From assembly GCF_047511655.1 (NCBI RefSeq), contig NC_133395.1, positions 148,232,318 to 148,296,317 on the forward strand: DNA of 64,000 nt. The letters run 5' to 3'. Below the pieces are notes generated by a model, which had not been told where the DNA came from, ran no database searches, and saw only the letters and a list, made by a program, of their open reading frames with translations. Source of the stretch: Castor canadensis. Taxonomy: Eukaryota; Chordata; Mammalia; Rodentia; Castoridae. Of this stretch, positions 1 to 11,640 are shown one piece after another; the stretch's first letter is position 1, and each line of letters begins with the position of its first letter. The position numbers were made by a program, and so were the translations under genes.

Positions 1-829
1 GAAGGAGAGGAAGTCAGGAGCCAAGTGGGAGGGACCTGGTCTGAGGGCGGACCTTTCCAGAGAGCAGGAGGCTGGTGGGTTGTGATGGCAGCAACTTGAA
101 AGGGGCCGAGGGGTCACAGAGGCCAACAGGAAGTGATGAACCCTGCAGCTCCTGCAAGTGGAACGGGCACCAATCAACCTACACACAGGAAGGAGACCCT
201 CGTGTCCATCCTGTTAAAGTAACGTGGCGCTGCCATGATCTGCCATGATCACAATCAGCTCAAAAGCTGATGGACAAAGCAAAATTTACTTCTGCAGAAG
301 GGGGTGTGGGTCTTGACCTAAATCAGGCAAGCCAGCACACACACACAGGCGGAAGGACTGCCTTTTTATCCTGACACAGGATTGCTGCCCCTTGCTCTAA
401 GGAGGGAGCTCGGGTTCACAGCCTTCACAACTGGCTAACATCGAGGTTTAGGGGAGGGCATGGGGAAAAGCAGACAGGATTGGAGAGCACAGACATGAGA
501 CTTAATTTGATTGGTGTACCCAAAGACAAAAAGCGGTAACCCATAAGGCAGGAATTCCAGGATTCTGGGGAAACTGAGGCCTGATAACTTTGACCTGGAA
601 TGGCAGCACCAAGTATGTAATTAACCCTTGGGCCAAAGGGACCTTGAAGCAGAGATTCCTCTGGACAATGATTATCCTAAGACTAGCAGTTTGTTTTAGG
701 ATATTGATGACAGACAATTCTCTGCTTAAAAGCAGAAACTTTACAGTCAAGCAACGTGCCACCGAGCACACAGACAACTGGGGAAATTACTAAATCCACA
801 CAATGACAGCCATTCCATGCTGTGATACT

Positions 830-895
830 GGGCGGGCGGGGTCAAACCCAGGACCCTGAGTCATTGTACCAACTGAGCTAGCTCTTTGACAAAAA
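830..895 (-). repeat. ID-like tRNA-derived SINE fragment
   Basis: The reverse complement reads 'gagctagctcagttggtac' and ends 'gggtttgaccccg', which are degenerate A-box and B-box segments of a tRNA-derived SINE. It is diverged, so it is probably an old copy. Confidence 0.45.
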
Positions 896-2173
896 GACCC
901 AATCCAGTTGATTCCCACACTCTTCCAGTCTCTGCACAGCCCTGCACAGCTCCTGGGGAAATGACAGGGCAGGGGCATCACCTCCCTCCTGGAACAGTGA
1001 TGTGTGCGTGTTGAGGGTGACAGACTCGAATCCCCAAATCCCCAACCCCCAGCCTTTCAGGACCAACAGTCCTGGGCTGAAGACTTACTCAGCGGTCCCC
1101 AGGGTGGAGCCCTGCCCTGTCCTTCTCCAGTGCTAACCTTCCCCAAGGACCACTGGGGTTCTCTTCAGGAGCACCCCCTCAACACATCAGAGCCTTCTGC
1201 TGTGTCCTGAGCACGGCCCAGCTCATTTGTTGTTGGGGCACAGTACCCCTATCTGGAGCCCCACTTCAGCCCCTCTGCTGACCCCCAGGTCTGGAAGGCC
1301 CCCACATTTGCATCTTAGGCTCAGCCTCCACTTGCTTTGATCACTTGACCTCTCAGAACACGCCACCCAAGCCCAGGGGGCTCTAGACAAGGTCCCCACT
1401 CGGGGCACAGTTACACACTTGCATGTTGAAGGCAGCCTTCCCCTGGGCCCCTCATCCTCCCTCCTACCTTACACCTACAGGAAGGTTGGCCCCTCTCTTC
1501 CGGAAGGAGGGGCACAAAGCCCACAGCCTGGTGAGTGGCCCTGTGCATCCCCTTTACAGACGCACCCCACAGGGCACGAAGACCCAAGGCTTTGGGATTC
1601 CAGTCCCCAAGTCTGTGTCCTGGGTGTGTGGAGCTCTTCAGCCAGGCTGGGAGTCCTCTCTTCTCGTGGAGCCTTGCTTCTCTTGTATCTACCTCCTCTG
1701 CTCAGAAGCCCACAAGAACCAGACTGCCATGGCAAGAAGGGCCACTTAAGTGCCGCACACCCAGCCCAAATTGGGAAACTGAGACTGGGAAGTGGAGGCG
1801 TAGGGTATCTGTCTCACAGGGTTTGTGGGGAGGCCAAGGGCTCCTGCCTCCCAGTGCTCAGGTCAGACGGATAACTGCACCCTTGGTCACACCAGTACGG
1901 AGTGCCCAGTGCTGGGGCTTCACCAGGAAGCACAACAGAGCAAGGTTCACAGTTCATGAATAAGTAGACAAAGCGGTGTCCAGCGGTGCTAAGTGCTATG
2001 AAGGAAATAAAGCAGGGGTCTTAGCAGGCTGGGAAGGCCTGCCATAGCACCACCCGCCCAGAAAAGACCTGAGGCAGGAGCCGAAAGGGCCAGCATGGCT
2101 GACAAAGACTGGAAGAGCTGAGGTGGAGTCTCACCCAAGTCTGATGATGGCCATTGGAGCCTTTCAGCAGACA

Positions 2174-2205
2174 TCAGGGAGGGGGGAGGGGGAGGGGGGG
2201 AGGAA
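2174..2205 (+). repeat. G-rich low-complexity tract
   Basis: Consecutive runs of three to seven G are separated by single A residues, then grade into an A-rich stretch. The pattern satisfies a G-quadruplex motif on the plus strand. Confidence 0.7.
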
Positions 2206-5200
2206 AAAGAGGGCTGAACTAGGGTCTGGGGGGAACAGCAGGTTCCCTGGAGTGAGAAGCAGTGTTGTCAACCTATGGATGGTTTTTGGAGCCCTCAGGC
2301 CAGCAGCAGAGTCCCCACCCCACTGAACTGTGCAGGGCTGTCCTCTACAGTGTCTGGTAGAAAAGTGTCGTCGACTTGGGTGCTGGCTCTGTGAAGCCCT
2401 GGCCTAATGACCCCCTCCCCTTTCTTTTTTGGTGGGACTGGGGTTTGAACTCAGATGCACCCTTTTTTGTTGTGTCATTTTTTGTTGGCCACTCAGGGCC
2501 TTCCTTCCTCACCATGGTTTCCTGTGGGGTCATTGGGGAGGGGCACCATAGGAGTGGGGTTTGAGAGGGTGTGAAGGCTGGCAGGGCCCCAGTCTGTGTG
2601 CCTATCTGGGTAAAGCCTCTGACTGCCTCCCCCAGGCGTCTTTCCTCCCCATCCTATGAGACCAGTGAGCTGGGACCACTTGTCCCTGCCAGCTCAGAGA
2701 GCCTCAAGTTACAGCTGTCCTGAGCCCTGGTCCACTCACAGGCCAGGCAGCAGCCTGAAGCCCACTTGCCCACCAAGGTTGGTGTCAACTCTGAGCTGCA
2801 TCTTCTGTGTCCTCCGTGACCTGGTCACAATGCCTGCCAGCACTACCCCCTGCTCCACTGGTGTTCCATACTCCAGTTATGGCCAGGCCTCCCCCAGAAG
2901 AACCTCCCCCAAACCACCTCCTGCACTGCCTTGCTCGCCCTGGAGGGTGTTACTCAGGCCCTGTCCTCTTGTGCTCCCCCCCCAGTAAATTTTCAGATGT
3001 TTTGGGGGAAACCTAAAATGTGGGCTGCATTTTCCTTGAATCGTGTGTGTTTTAATCCTGTCATTTAGGTTTCATAAAGTGGAGTGTCAAGAGTTGGGAG
3101 CGTCTCAGGGCAATGAGTGACCCCTGGAAGCTGGGAGCCCGTGGTAGGTCTCCCCAGCTCTGCAGGACCTGCTTCACTGCCAGGGTCCACCTTGTGAGGG
3201 GTGGACTGTGAATAATCAGTTCTTGGTTCTTGAAACTCTGTCCTCTTCAGCTTCCAGGCCACAGCCATACCTGGCTTCTCTCTGTGAGAAATAAAGTCTT
3301 TTCTGTCAAAGTGTATGTCGCCATTTTAACTGCCTGTATTTGCAGCTTCTCTGTCTGGATTTCTGGTGAGCCCCCTCTACCTGTGAGAACTGCTCACTTA
3401 AGATAACCCCAAGTAGGTACAGAATTTCAGGTAGTCAAGAAGCGTGTGAACTTTTGGCCAACCCAGGTCAAGAGGCAGGCTATTCTGTTAGGGATATAAG
3501 GGGGATATAAGGGGGAACAGATTGCCCACCCTCTTGTGCTGGTTTTGCCCACGTGCAGGCTGGCACCCTTCTGGCCAAAAGTAAAGTTTAGTGTCGCTGA
3601 GACAGTTCTTTGCGCCCATGTCTTTCATCGGAATATTCACTTCTGGCACCTCCTTCCTTGGTCTCCATTGGAAGCCTCCCCTACTGCCCTCCTTTAACTA
3701 AACCTTTCCTGCCCCACAGATGAACTGAGAGACCATTCTGCCCCCCTCACCCGATCCACTCTTCTAGCCACCTGCCCTCCCTACTCTGGCCACATTCATA
3801 GGGGTGATAGCCTGGCTGCCAAAATGCGATTTCAACTGGGTCATCCACCTCTGCTCCCCTGACTCTCAAGACCCAAGCACAGGTCTCTCCTGGCCAGTCA
3901 CCTGGCTGCCTCCCCTCCCCTCACCATCCACCTCATCTCTGCACCCCGGTCCACCCCTCAATGAGGCTACCACATTCACCAACCTGGGCTCAGCCTGGAA
4001 TGGCACTGTTACCGAGGTCTGCCTCCATCTTGCTGCCTCTTTGGAACAGGGGCACCTTTCATGATGCCTGGCCTGGAAACACTGCATTTCCCGAAGAGTC
4101 TGTGTCAAGCTGTGCAGTCTCCGGAAGGCCCTTTCAGCTCTGAGGGCCTTGGCTCCATAGCACTTGAACTCCTGATAGGAAGTTCTGCTTCACTTTAATT
4201 ACTGTGGCTGAGGACCGGGACCCTCAAGGTTTTCTTCTCCGGCCTTAGCAGGTGGTCCACTCATTGGCCCTTCTTTCTGCGGGGAGTGTTTGACCTTTGC
4301 AGGGTCTTGGGCCGCAATCTACCTTCTCTCCTTGTAGCTATTGTGCTGGGACTCTCAGCTCTTCCCTGGCTCAAACTCCTGACCTATCCGCAAAGACTCC
4401 CACCTTCAGGGTCCCCACCCGAAAACCATTTCCCCCCGAGCATCATGCCTTGGTCTCAGCTTCCCCCAGGGCAGGCTTCTTTGGCCTATCACCTCTGCAC
4501 ACCCAGCACTGGAGCCAGCAGCCCCGGTAGCACGTCACCGGCGCCTTGGGGTGGGTGTGGAGCAGGGCCAGCAACTAAGAGCAAGTCCCCGCCCAAACGC
4601 TCCCACCCTGGAACCTCCATTTGGCTTTAGGGGGATTAGAAGCGACTCTTTACGCATCACAAAATGGGGGTACTTGGAGCATCAGGGAGCGGCCATCAAT
4701 GTCCCCGGAGAGGCTCTGTGTGCCAGGTCCCCAGGCCCATGATCCCAGACACGCAAGCCGAGGGCCGGCGCCCCCCAACCGCTCCACTCGTCTTGGGGGA
4801 GCCCCCCGCGCAGCCGTCCTTGCACTCTCGACGTTGCGGGGGCCGACCGCATGAGGGCGCGCCCTGTGTTAGTTCGGACAAGTTAAAGCTCGTCCCGCGG
4901 GCAGGCCCGGGGGTCCCGGGCCACGGCGGGGCTCGAGTGCTCGGGGCGCACTCTCGGCTACCGCCGCCAAGGCTCGGGGCCTTGGTGCCTCTTCCGGGAC
5001 CCGCGCTATTCGCTCCCAAACGGGACGCCCCCCTGCTCCGCACTCCCGCAGCCCAGGGGCGCGCCTCTCTGTGCCCCCTCGCCGCGCCCGTCCGGGACGC
5101 GGGACGCCTCTCGGCCGCACCGGGAGCTCGAGCCCAGTCCAGGGCGCACGGCTGCGGCCGCGGCGGCGCCAGGGAGGCGCGGGCCAAGGAGCCAGCGGCC

Positions 5201-5281
5201 GCGGAAGGTGCTCCAAGAAGCACAAGTTGGCGCTGGCCCCGGCCCAGGCTGTTGTTGTTCTCAACGTGGTCCGCCATGGAG

Positions 5282-5290
5282 AAATAAAAG
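5282..5290 (+). promoter_or_regulatory. H1-10: TATA-like element, candidate H1-10 core promoter
   Basis: An isolated A/T island, 'aaataaaag', lies in otherwise GC-only sequence about 315 bases before the H1-10 start codon. If it acts as a TATA box, transcription would start near 5315 and give a 5' UTR of about 290 nt. No clear H1-box (AAACACA) was seen upstream. Confidence 0.45.
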
Positions 5291-5604
5291 CGGAGCAGGG
5301 CGCCCTCCTCTCCAGAAGGCAGCGCGCACGCCCAGAGCTCCGGTGCCGCGCGGCGCGGCGCGCTCTCCGCCAGGTCTCCGGCGCTCGGACCCCGCTCCTC
5401 GCCCCGGCCCCAGCCGGGACCCTCGCCCGCACCCCCGCCCCCACCCCAGCCCTGCCGCCCGGCCCCAGGCCCGGCCGCGGCCGCTCCCGCCTGGAGCCGC
5501 CGCGCGCCTCCAGCCCCCCGGCGCCGCCTCGGCCCCTCGCCTTCCTCTTCCCGGCGCGGCCCCCCGGCTTCCGCGCGCCGCCCGCCACCAACCCGCTGGC
5601 CACC

Positions 5605-6213
5605 ATGTCGGTGGAGCTGGAGGAGGCCCTACCGCCGACGAGCGCCGAGGGGGCGGCCCGGAAGGCGGCCAAGGCGGGCGGCCCTGCGGCGCCGTCCCCT
5701 TCCAGGAAGAGGAAGAGCAGGAAGAAGAACCAACCGGGCAAGTACAGCCAGCTGGTGGTGGAGACGATCCGCAGGCTGGGCGAGCGCGGCGGCTCGTCGC
5801 TGGCCCGGATCTACGCGGAGGCCAAGAAGGTGGCGTGGTTCGATCAGCAGAACGGGCGCACCTACCTCAAGTACTCGATCCGGGCGCTGGTGCAGAACGA
5901 CACGCTGCTGCAGGTGAAGGGCACCGGCGCCAACGGCTCGTTCAAGCTGAACCGCAAGAAGCTGGAGGGCGGCTCGGAGCGACGCGGGGTCCCCGCGGCC
6001 GCCGCCAGCCCCGCGCCCGGCGCGCACAGGGCCGGGAAGGCGGCGGCCGGCGGACGCGCGGACAGGAAGCCGGCCAGGGCGGCGAAGCCCGAGAGTCGCG
6101 CGCACAAGAAGGGCAAGGGCGGCGCGGCCAAGAAGGCGGCGGCCGCCGGGGCCAAGAAGGTGAAGAAGGCGGCCAAGCCCAGCGTCCCCAAGGTGCCGAA
6201 GGGCCGCAAGTGA
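5605..6213 (+). CDS. H1-10: Linker histone H1.10 (H1x)
   Basis: Intronless gene for the replication-independent linker histone H1.10, which binds nucleosome entry/exit DNA in the nucleus. The 202-aa product starts [10 protein letters not shown] at a strong Kozak context (gccaccATG). It has a short basic N-terminal tail, a winged-helix globular domain at about residues 43-118 ([14 protein letters not shown], then [20 protein letters not shown]), and a Lys/Ala/Pro-rich C-terminal tail ending [12 protein letters not shown]. Human H1.10 is 213 aa; the difference lies mainly in the basic tail. The upstream frame stays open for 178 codons only because the DNA is GC-rich, so the Kozak ATG was chosen. 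A polyadenylation signal follows at 6551 and no histone 3' stem-loop is visible, as expected for this replacement-type H1. HMCES converges on it from downstream. Confidence 0.97.
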   Translation: MSVELEEALPPTSAEGAARKAAKAGGPAAPSPSRKRKSRKKNQPGKYSQLVVETIRRLGERGGSSLARIYAEAKKVAWFDQQNGRTYLKYSIRALVQNDTLLQVKGTGANGSFKLNRKKLEGGSERRGVPAAAASPAPGAHRAGKAAAGGRADRKPARAAKPESRAHKKGKGGAAKKAAAAGAKKVKKAAKPSVPKVPKGRK

Positions 6214-6403
6214 GCGCGACAGACCCGAACGCCCCTGTCCCGTGGCCTACTGGCATTTCGGTTTCTCCACCCCACTGCGTTCGGTTCTGTACGGTTCGGC
6301 CCGGCCCGCGCCGGCCTGGTACCCTTGCCCCCGCCCCTCCCCCCGCCCAGCGATGTCGCCTTCTGTTGTTTGCTTTAGGTTTTTGAAACGGCCCTGGCGA
6401 CGC

Positions 6404-6470
6404 CCCCATTGGCTCTCGCCCTTGGCAACGGCCGTCGCCATAGTTACCGGCCCTGCGGCGCCAATGGCCT
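6404..6470. promoter_or_regulatory. X-box / CCAAT cluster within the H1-10 3' UTR
   Basis: In 67 bases there is an inverted CCAAT (cattgg, 6408-6413), a 'ttggcaac' RFX-like half site (6422-6429), a near-palindromic X-box-like motif (gtcgccatagttac, 6434-6447) and a direct CCAAT (ccaatgg, 6461-6467). Such spacing is typical of promoters bound by RFX and NF-Y. It lies between the H1-10 stop codon and its polyadenylation signal. Function is inferred from motifs only. Confidence 0.5.
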
Positions 6471-6550
6471 GGCGGCGCCCGGGCCGCGGCTGTCCACCCC
6501 AAACCTTGTGCGTGCAACGCCCCCCTCCGCGCGTCGGTCTCCTGGGGCGC

Positions 6551-6556
6551 AATAAA
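6551..6556 (+). terminator. H1-10: Polyadenylation signal of H1-10
   Basis: AATAAA lies 338 bases after the H1-10 stop codon and is followed by a GT-rich stretch (gtgttc, then ttgttgtctgggg). Cleavage is expected near 6570-6590. Confidence 0.85.
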
Positions 6557-8749
6557 GTGTTCAAACCAACGCCCGCCTTGTTGTCTGGGGAGCGGGAGCG
6601 GCGCGGGCTTCACTAGGCCCAGAGCCTTGTGGGGCTGTCGGGGTGCCGGCCGGGCTGGTCGCGAAGGGGTTATGGGGAGGGTTGGGTAGGACCCGCCCGT
6701 GGCGGGAGACCGGGAGGTACAGCCACCTGAAGGGATGGGCAAGTTACCCTTGCACCGGCCATGGGCAGCGGCGAGGGGGCCTTGGAGGTCTCCAGGAAGC
6801 CCAACCCGCGCCCACGGTGCTTAGTCGTACTTTTTGGGTTTCACTTTGCATCTGAGATGGAACGGTGGCTCTCAGGCTCGGCCTCCCCTGGACCACAACC
6901 TGAGGTGTGCCCTAGCCCGCTGGCCAACGCAGAGTAATTTAAAGGAAGCGAGTTGGCCGCACGGTTAGGGATAGGGACTATTCTGCAAATGGGGGAGCAC
7001 AGTAGCTATGCACACCCCGGTGGGGTGAGCCGAAGCCAGGATTAGGTGAAATGTAGTGACAAGGTGGTACCTGATCTATCCCTGGCAGCCAGTGCCCTCC
7101 CCTGAGAGGGTGGTCATGTGGAGGATCCTCAGCCACCTGCCTCTTGAAGTCTTTTCGTGCCTGACTATTGGCTCCTCTGGGAATAGCAGGGCCAGATGCC
7201 TTAGCCAGTTCCAGGTAGCCTGAGCCTGCCCTGCCCAGCTTTGGGTCAGTTGGGGTATAAGTCACAGACACGGCTCAGCTGGTCATTGCCCACCTAGCAG
7301 AAGTTGAGAGATCTGGTGACAGTTGCCTGTGCATGGGTGCGCCATTACAGGTAACAGCTAGTCCACATCTGCATCCCTAGGACTGGTCTCCATCGGCTAC
7401 CCGGGTAGCTCTGAGGCCCCCAATGGGCTACGAAGGGTTGTTCCTGTGCCTGCCCCATTGTTTCCAAGAACTACCACCCATCTTAGCAACTGCTCTCTCA
7501 ACTAGAGTCCTGCCCACTCATTCTGGCCTGTCCATTGCATCGTCTTAGGAGCTCCTGGGCCCCTTCCCCTTGTCCTTATTCTTCATAGTCCTTCCATCTT
7601 TCTCCCCACCCCACACATCCTTCTGCCCTTTGCTCTTCACACCACCGACTAAGTCAGTTGTTGATTGGCCCCAGTGATTGGGCCAGAAATGTGGTTTCGG
7701 CCCCAGTGAATTAAATGTCAGTCAATCCTGGGACCTTCTGGAGCTACTAGAAATAGGTGCTCTTTTCCCCAGAATCACTAGATGGTAGGGACATGGGGCC
7801 AGAATTGCTAGTGACTATGTTTTGTTAACATACGGGAGAGCCTGCTTGAAAAAGGAGCCAAGACAGGGAAAGCTGGGGGGCAGTAAATGAGCTGAAGACA
7901 TGGACTCTGGATCCAGCCATGCCTGAAGCTCAGACAGACTGACTCTGGGCTTTGTGTCCAAGCCACTTTGAGTTGGGTTTCTGTCACTTGCACTCCTTTG
8001 ACTCACCTTCCCTCCCACAACTGCAATCCTGGACGTTGTCATCCCTCCAAACTACCAGTCCAGTGTCCCCAGGCCCCTTACCACAGCTTGCTCATGCAGC
8101 CCCTCCAGCTGGGCTACTTTACAGGATTTCCCAAGGTGGGTCGAAGTCTGTGTCCTGGAGGGGCACCCCAGGTCAAAGTCATAAGGCCCCAAACAGACGC
8201 CCTTGAGTACCTGCTGTGGGCCAGGTGCTGGGAGGAGGGCTGCAGAGTCAGCCTTGAAGCAGTCCAGCAGGAAGGTGAGTACAGGTGACTACCCATGCAG
8301 CTGCTTCATCAGCCACTAAGCAGGTCAGGATTCAAACTGTCATACCTGACTCCAAAGCCTGTGTTTCTTCCCTGAAACTACGTCTACCTCGTGCACTGGT
8401 CGGGGGAGTCTATGATCCAGTTCCTTACTGTGTGTCCTGGACCTGGCCCTAACCAGCCTCAATTCCAGTTGAACACTAAAGGCACCTGACACTCAGGCAA
8501 AGGAGAAGGGCTTCCTGGGAGAGGTGGCTTGGTGCAGCCTGGAGGCAAAGGATTTGTCTGTAAACAGCCAGGGTCTGAGCACTTCTGCATCCATTAATTA
8601 GGAGGTGTCAGACAGAGCCAGTACCCCCCCACACACACCCTCCACAAGGGGTTTGGTTGTCAGATGCTCACACCAAAAATATTTTAAAGTGGAAACTAAA
8701 CTATTTTTGTGTAATTTCCACTTTTCAAATATGGGCTTAAAAAAATAAA

Positions 8750-9440
8750 CACTCCATCTCATGTCCACTAGCATGGCTACTACTAAGACAAGAGCAGAAC
8801 AGAACAAGCTGGGGAGGGTGAGGACACTAGAGATACCATGCACATTCGTGGGAAGGTAAGAGGGTGCAGCCACCACAAGAAATGGTACGATGGCTCCATA
8901 AAAAGTCAAACAGAATTAATGTGCAACTCAGCAACTGCACTTCTGGACACATCCCAAATAACTAAGGGTAGTGACTTGGAGAGTTCCTCGAACATCTGTA
9001 TTCATGGCCACACGACTCACGACAGCCAAGATGTAGAAGTGACCAGAAAACCCATGACAGATGAATGGCTAAAGCCAATGTGGTCTATCTGTGCAATGGA
9101 GTACTATTCAGTCTTAAGAAAGGAAGGAAATTCTAATGCTTGCTGCCACATGGACCTGAAGATAGTTAAGCAGACACAACAAATGGACAGACTGTACGGG
9201 TCCACTTATTTGAAGTATTGGCAGTAGTCAGATTCAGAGTGAAATGGCAGTTATCAAGGGCTGAGGAGAGGAAAATGGGAAGTCACTCAATGGGTCAAGA
9301 GTCTAAGTTCCACAAGACAGAACAGTCAGAGACTGGTTGCACAGTAATGTGAATATAACTAACACTGTTGAACTGTACACTCGAAAGTGGTTAAGATGGT
9401 GAATTTTATGTCATGTGTATTTACCACAATTAAGGAAAAA
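8750..9440 (+). mobile_element. L1 LINE 3'-end fragment
   Basis: The text follows the diagnostic 3' portion of old mammalian L1 elements: a 'gcatggctactactaa' segment, then 'aactcagcaactgcacttct', 'gacagatgaatggctaaag', 'caatggagtactattcag', and finally 'gtgtatttaccacaattaa' just before the A-rich end. It is truncated at the 5' side and carries no intact frame. Confidence 0.85.
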
Positions 9441-11299
9441 CACTATGTGGGCCAGACAAGATCAGTGTGCCATGTGCCTGCCGCCCACCAGTTCTGAGAT
9501 CGCTCAGCCTGAGTGTCCATGACCAGGGCTGAGAGCTGGAGGCCTGGGTGCTGTGCCTCCCAGAGGGCCCTTTCCTTGACATCTCAGCCCAGACTGGCTG
9601 TACTTTAAAACCCAACCTGTTGTGTTCGTCAGTGACTGTCCAGCACCCTTGACGCCCCAGTTGATCCATTGCCACCCCTGCCCCAAGCTTCTGTTGTCAG
9701 CTGGGAGTGCCACCTATGGAGCTGAAGCCTGCCTCTCCTCTCTGAGCCCTGGCCACAGTCAGGTCCTCACCTCACCATCTGCACGAGCGGCACCGCTCCT
9801 AGTAGGTCCTGGGTCTCCCCCAGCAACCAGCATGTGTTGCTCTGGGGTGCTGTCAGTTTGGTATGGTGACCTCCCCAGAGAGGGCGAAAGGCTTAATGAA
9901 GATTTTACACCTTGTGGGGCAGCGCTCCTCTCCCTGGAGACAGGTCTCAGCATTCCCTCCACTTGGTCCTCTCCAAGAAGAGGGTGGTGGGCAAGCTGGG
10001 ATACAGGGTCTCCAAGAGATGCCTCTCTGCTCTTCTGTGGCCTCTCCATCAGTTCATTTCACATATACATGGGGATCTTCACAAGAGATGAAGTCTGAAG
10101 AAATGACAGAGCAAGACATGTTTATACTCTGTAGAGAAAAAGAACAAGAAGTCAGTGAAGCAGTGGCAGAGCAAATGGATCTCTGGGCTAGAGGTCCAGT
10201 TCTAGAGATGGTAGAAGATACACATGGAGGAGGGAGGTAGAAGCTGGGGGCAGATAAGGGCCAGTGCAGCTCCACCTACCACCTGTGATGGTACATCCCC
10301 CAGAAGAAACTTCGTCTTGCTGTGCACAGGAAAAGACAGACCCAGTGGTCATTAATGAAGTTACAGTTCCTCAAGCAGTTTCAGCTTCAAGTTATCAATA
10401 TACCACCACCTCAGCATGTTTTGAAGGCCCAGGTGGGGCTCAAGGAGTCCCAGGCCAAGGCTGCTCTTGTCTCTAGCTCCCACCAGAGCACCTGTCCTCC
10501 AGACCTTTCCAGGCAACATGCAGGATCTTGTCCAGCTTCTCCAGCTGAGACCTCTGCCCACGCCCTTGGATTTGTCCTCAGTGTACCTGTGCCAAGCTCC
10601 TCCCTTGACGGGTCTGCTTTTGCCTCAGTACGAAGCAGGACTGGGCTTTAGGCAGACAAGCTGTGCCTGCAGTATTGCTGCAGATGGACTGCGGGCAGGC
10701 GTGAGGACAGGGCGGCACTGTGTGTGGCAGGACCAGGAGCAGGGGCCTCTAGGCTGCAGCACAGGAAAGAATCCCTGGAGTCAAGCCTGGTGGCTGCTGT
10801 AGGGGACTGGGGAGAAGGTGGGGAGGTGGCCATCTGGGAGGCCAGCCAGCGGATTCTAGGGCTGCTCCTGATCCATGAAGGCGGGGCCCCGGCTTACCTG
10901 GCCACACCCGGATAGGCAGGTGAGGGCTGTGCGGCCTGATCTCAATAAGGTTGAAAGGAGGCCAGCGCCAGTGACCAGCACTAAATATGGGCGAGGAGGG
11001 GACACGGGGATCCACTCGCTGCGAGCAGGGGGAGCACGGGGGCGTCCCGCCCCGGCCCTCGCCAGCAGCGGCGTCCACGCACCCGCAAGTCACGCAGGAA
11101 TGTGCCTCCGACGCCACGTGTGTGGGACGGGTCACTTTGTGAGCCTGGTCCTCCTTCCTGTTAAGAACCCACAAGCGAATCTGCAGCCTTGGAGAACAGT
11201 GGAGCGATTGAAAACAAAGGGAGTTTCACTTATCAAATGACGCAAATATGAAAGTAGGTCGTCCAGTAAATACCTGGCTCAAGTTTGAAAAGTCCGTTA

Positions 11300-11640
11300 A
11301 TAAAACGACCGAGCACCAGCAAATCAGCCCCGAAGCGCCCGCGGGCGGAAGGCCAGGGTCAGAGGCAGCGCCCCCGGCTCCGCCCCGCCCGGCCGGGTCT
11401 GCGCGGCGGCGCCTCCGATTGGCGGAATCCCGGATCCCTGATTTGCATAGGGCGCGAAGCGCGCCGCCCGCGTGGGGGGCGGTTCCACCCCGGCCGGATG
11501 CCGGCCGCGCGGCCGAGGGGGGCTGGCGCTCCGCCCACCGCCCTGCTTCTCCCACCCGGAAGCCGCGGCACCGGCTGTGCAGACCCCGCGCCTTCCTCCC
11601 GACGGCTGCGGGGAGCCGGTACTCAACTGCAAGGTGTGGT
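11300..11640. promoter_or_regulatory. Orphan CpG island with octamer and CCAAT motifs
   Basis: A compact GC-rich, CpG-dense island lies 4.7 kb past the H1-10 end and 3.5 kb past the HMCES end. It contains an inverted CCAAT box (attgg, 11418-11422) and, 18 bases on, a perfect octamer ATTTGCAT (11441-11448), plus GC boxes near 11384-11392. This octamer/CCAAT pairing is known from histone H2B and some snRNA promoters. No histone or snRNA body is visible on either side, so its transcript is unknown. Confidence 0.6.

Larger units (their letters stand above)
1..4700. other. Non-coding region upstream of H1-10
   Basis: No reading frame here resembles a known protein, and the open frames are short and overlapping. 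The stretch holds an ID-like tRNA-derived fragment near 830-895, a G-rich tract near 2174-2205, a weak minus-strand SINE fragment near 2420-2465, and an LTR-like AATAAA context near 3290. In human an antisense lncRNA (H1-10-AS1) leaves the H1-10 locus in this direction. Part of the region could belong to its counterpart, but no exon can be assigned from sequence alone. Confidence 0.6.
4740..6560. promoter_or_regulatory. H1-10: CpG island covering the H1-10 gene
   Basis: The sequence changes abruptly to very high GC with dense CpG from about 4740. It stays so through the H1-10 promoter, coding region and most of the 3' UTR. Islands of this kind mark constitutive promoters. The lack of stop codons in such DNA creates several long spurious frames on both strands. 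Confidence 0.9.

Noticed and set aside
5071-5604. In-frame 178-codon upstream extension of H1-10
   Set aside because: The frame is open only because the CpG island lacks stop codons. The peptide is Pro/Arg/Ala-rich without domain features, and the ATG at 5605 has an ideal Kozak context and the exact family N-terminus.
4869-5741. 290-codon minus-strand frame across the H1-10 promoter
   Set aside because: Composition-driven shadow frame (Arg/Ala/Gly/Pro) antisense to a real gene, with no recognisable domain.
8838-9227. 129-codon plus-strand frame
   Set aside because: It lies wholly inside an L1 3'-end fragment and is non-coding there.
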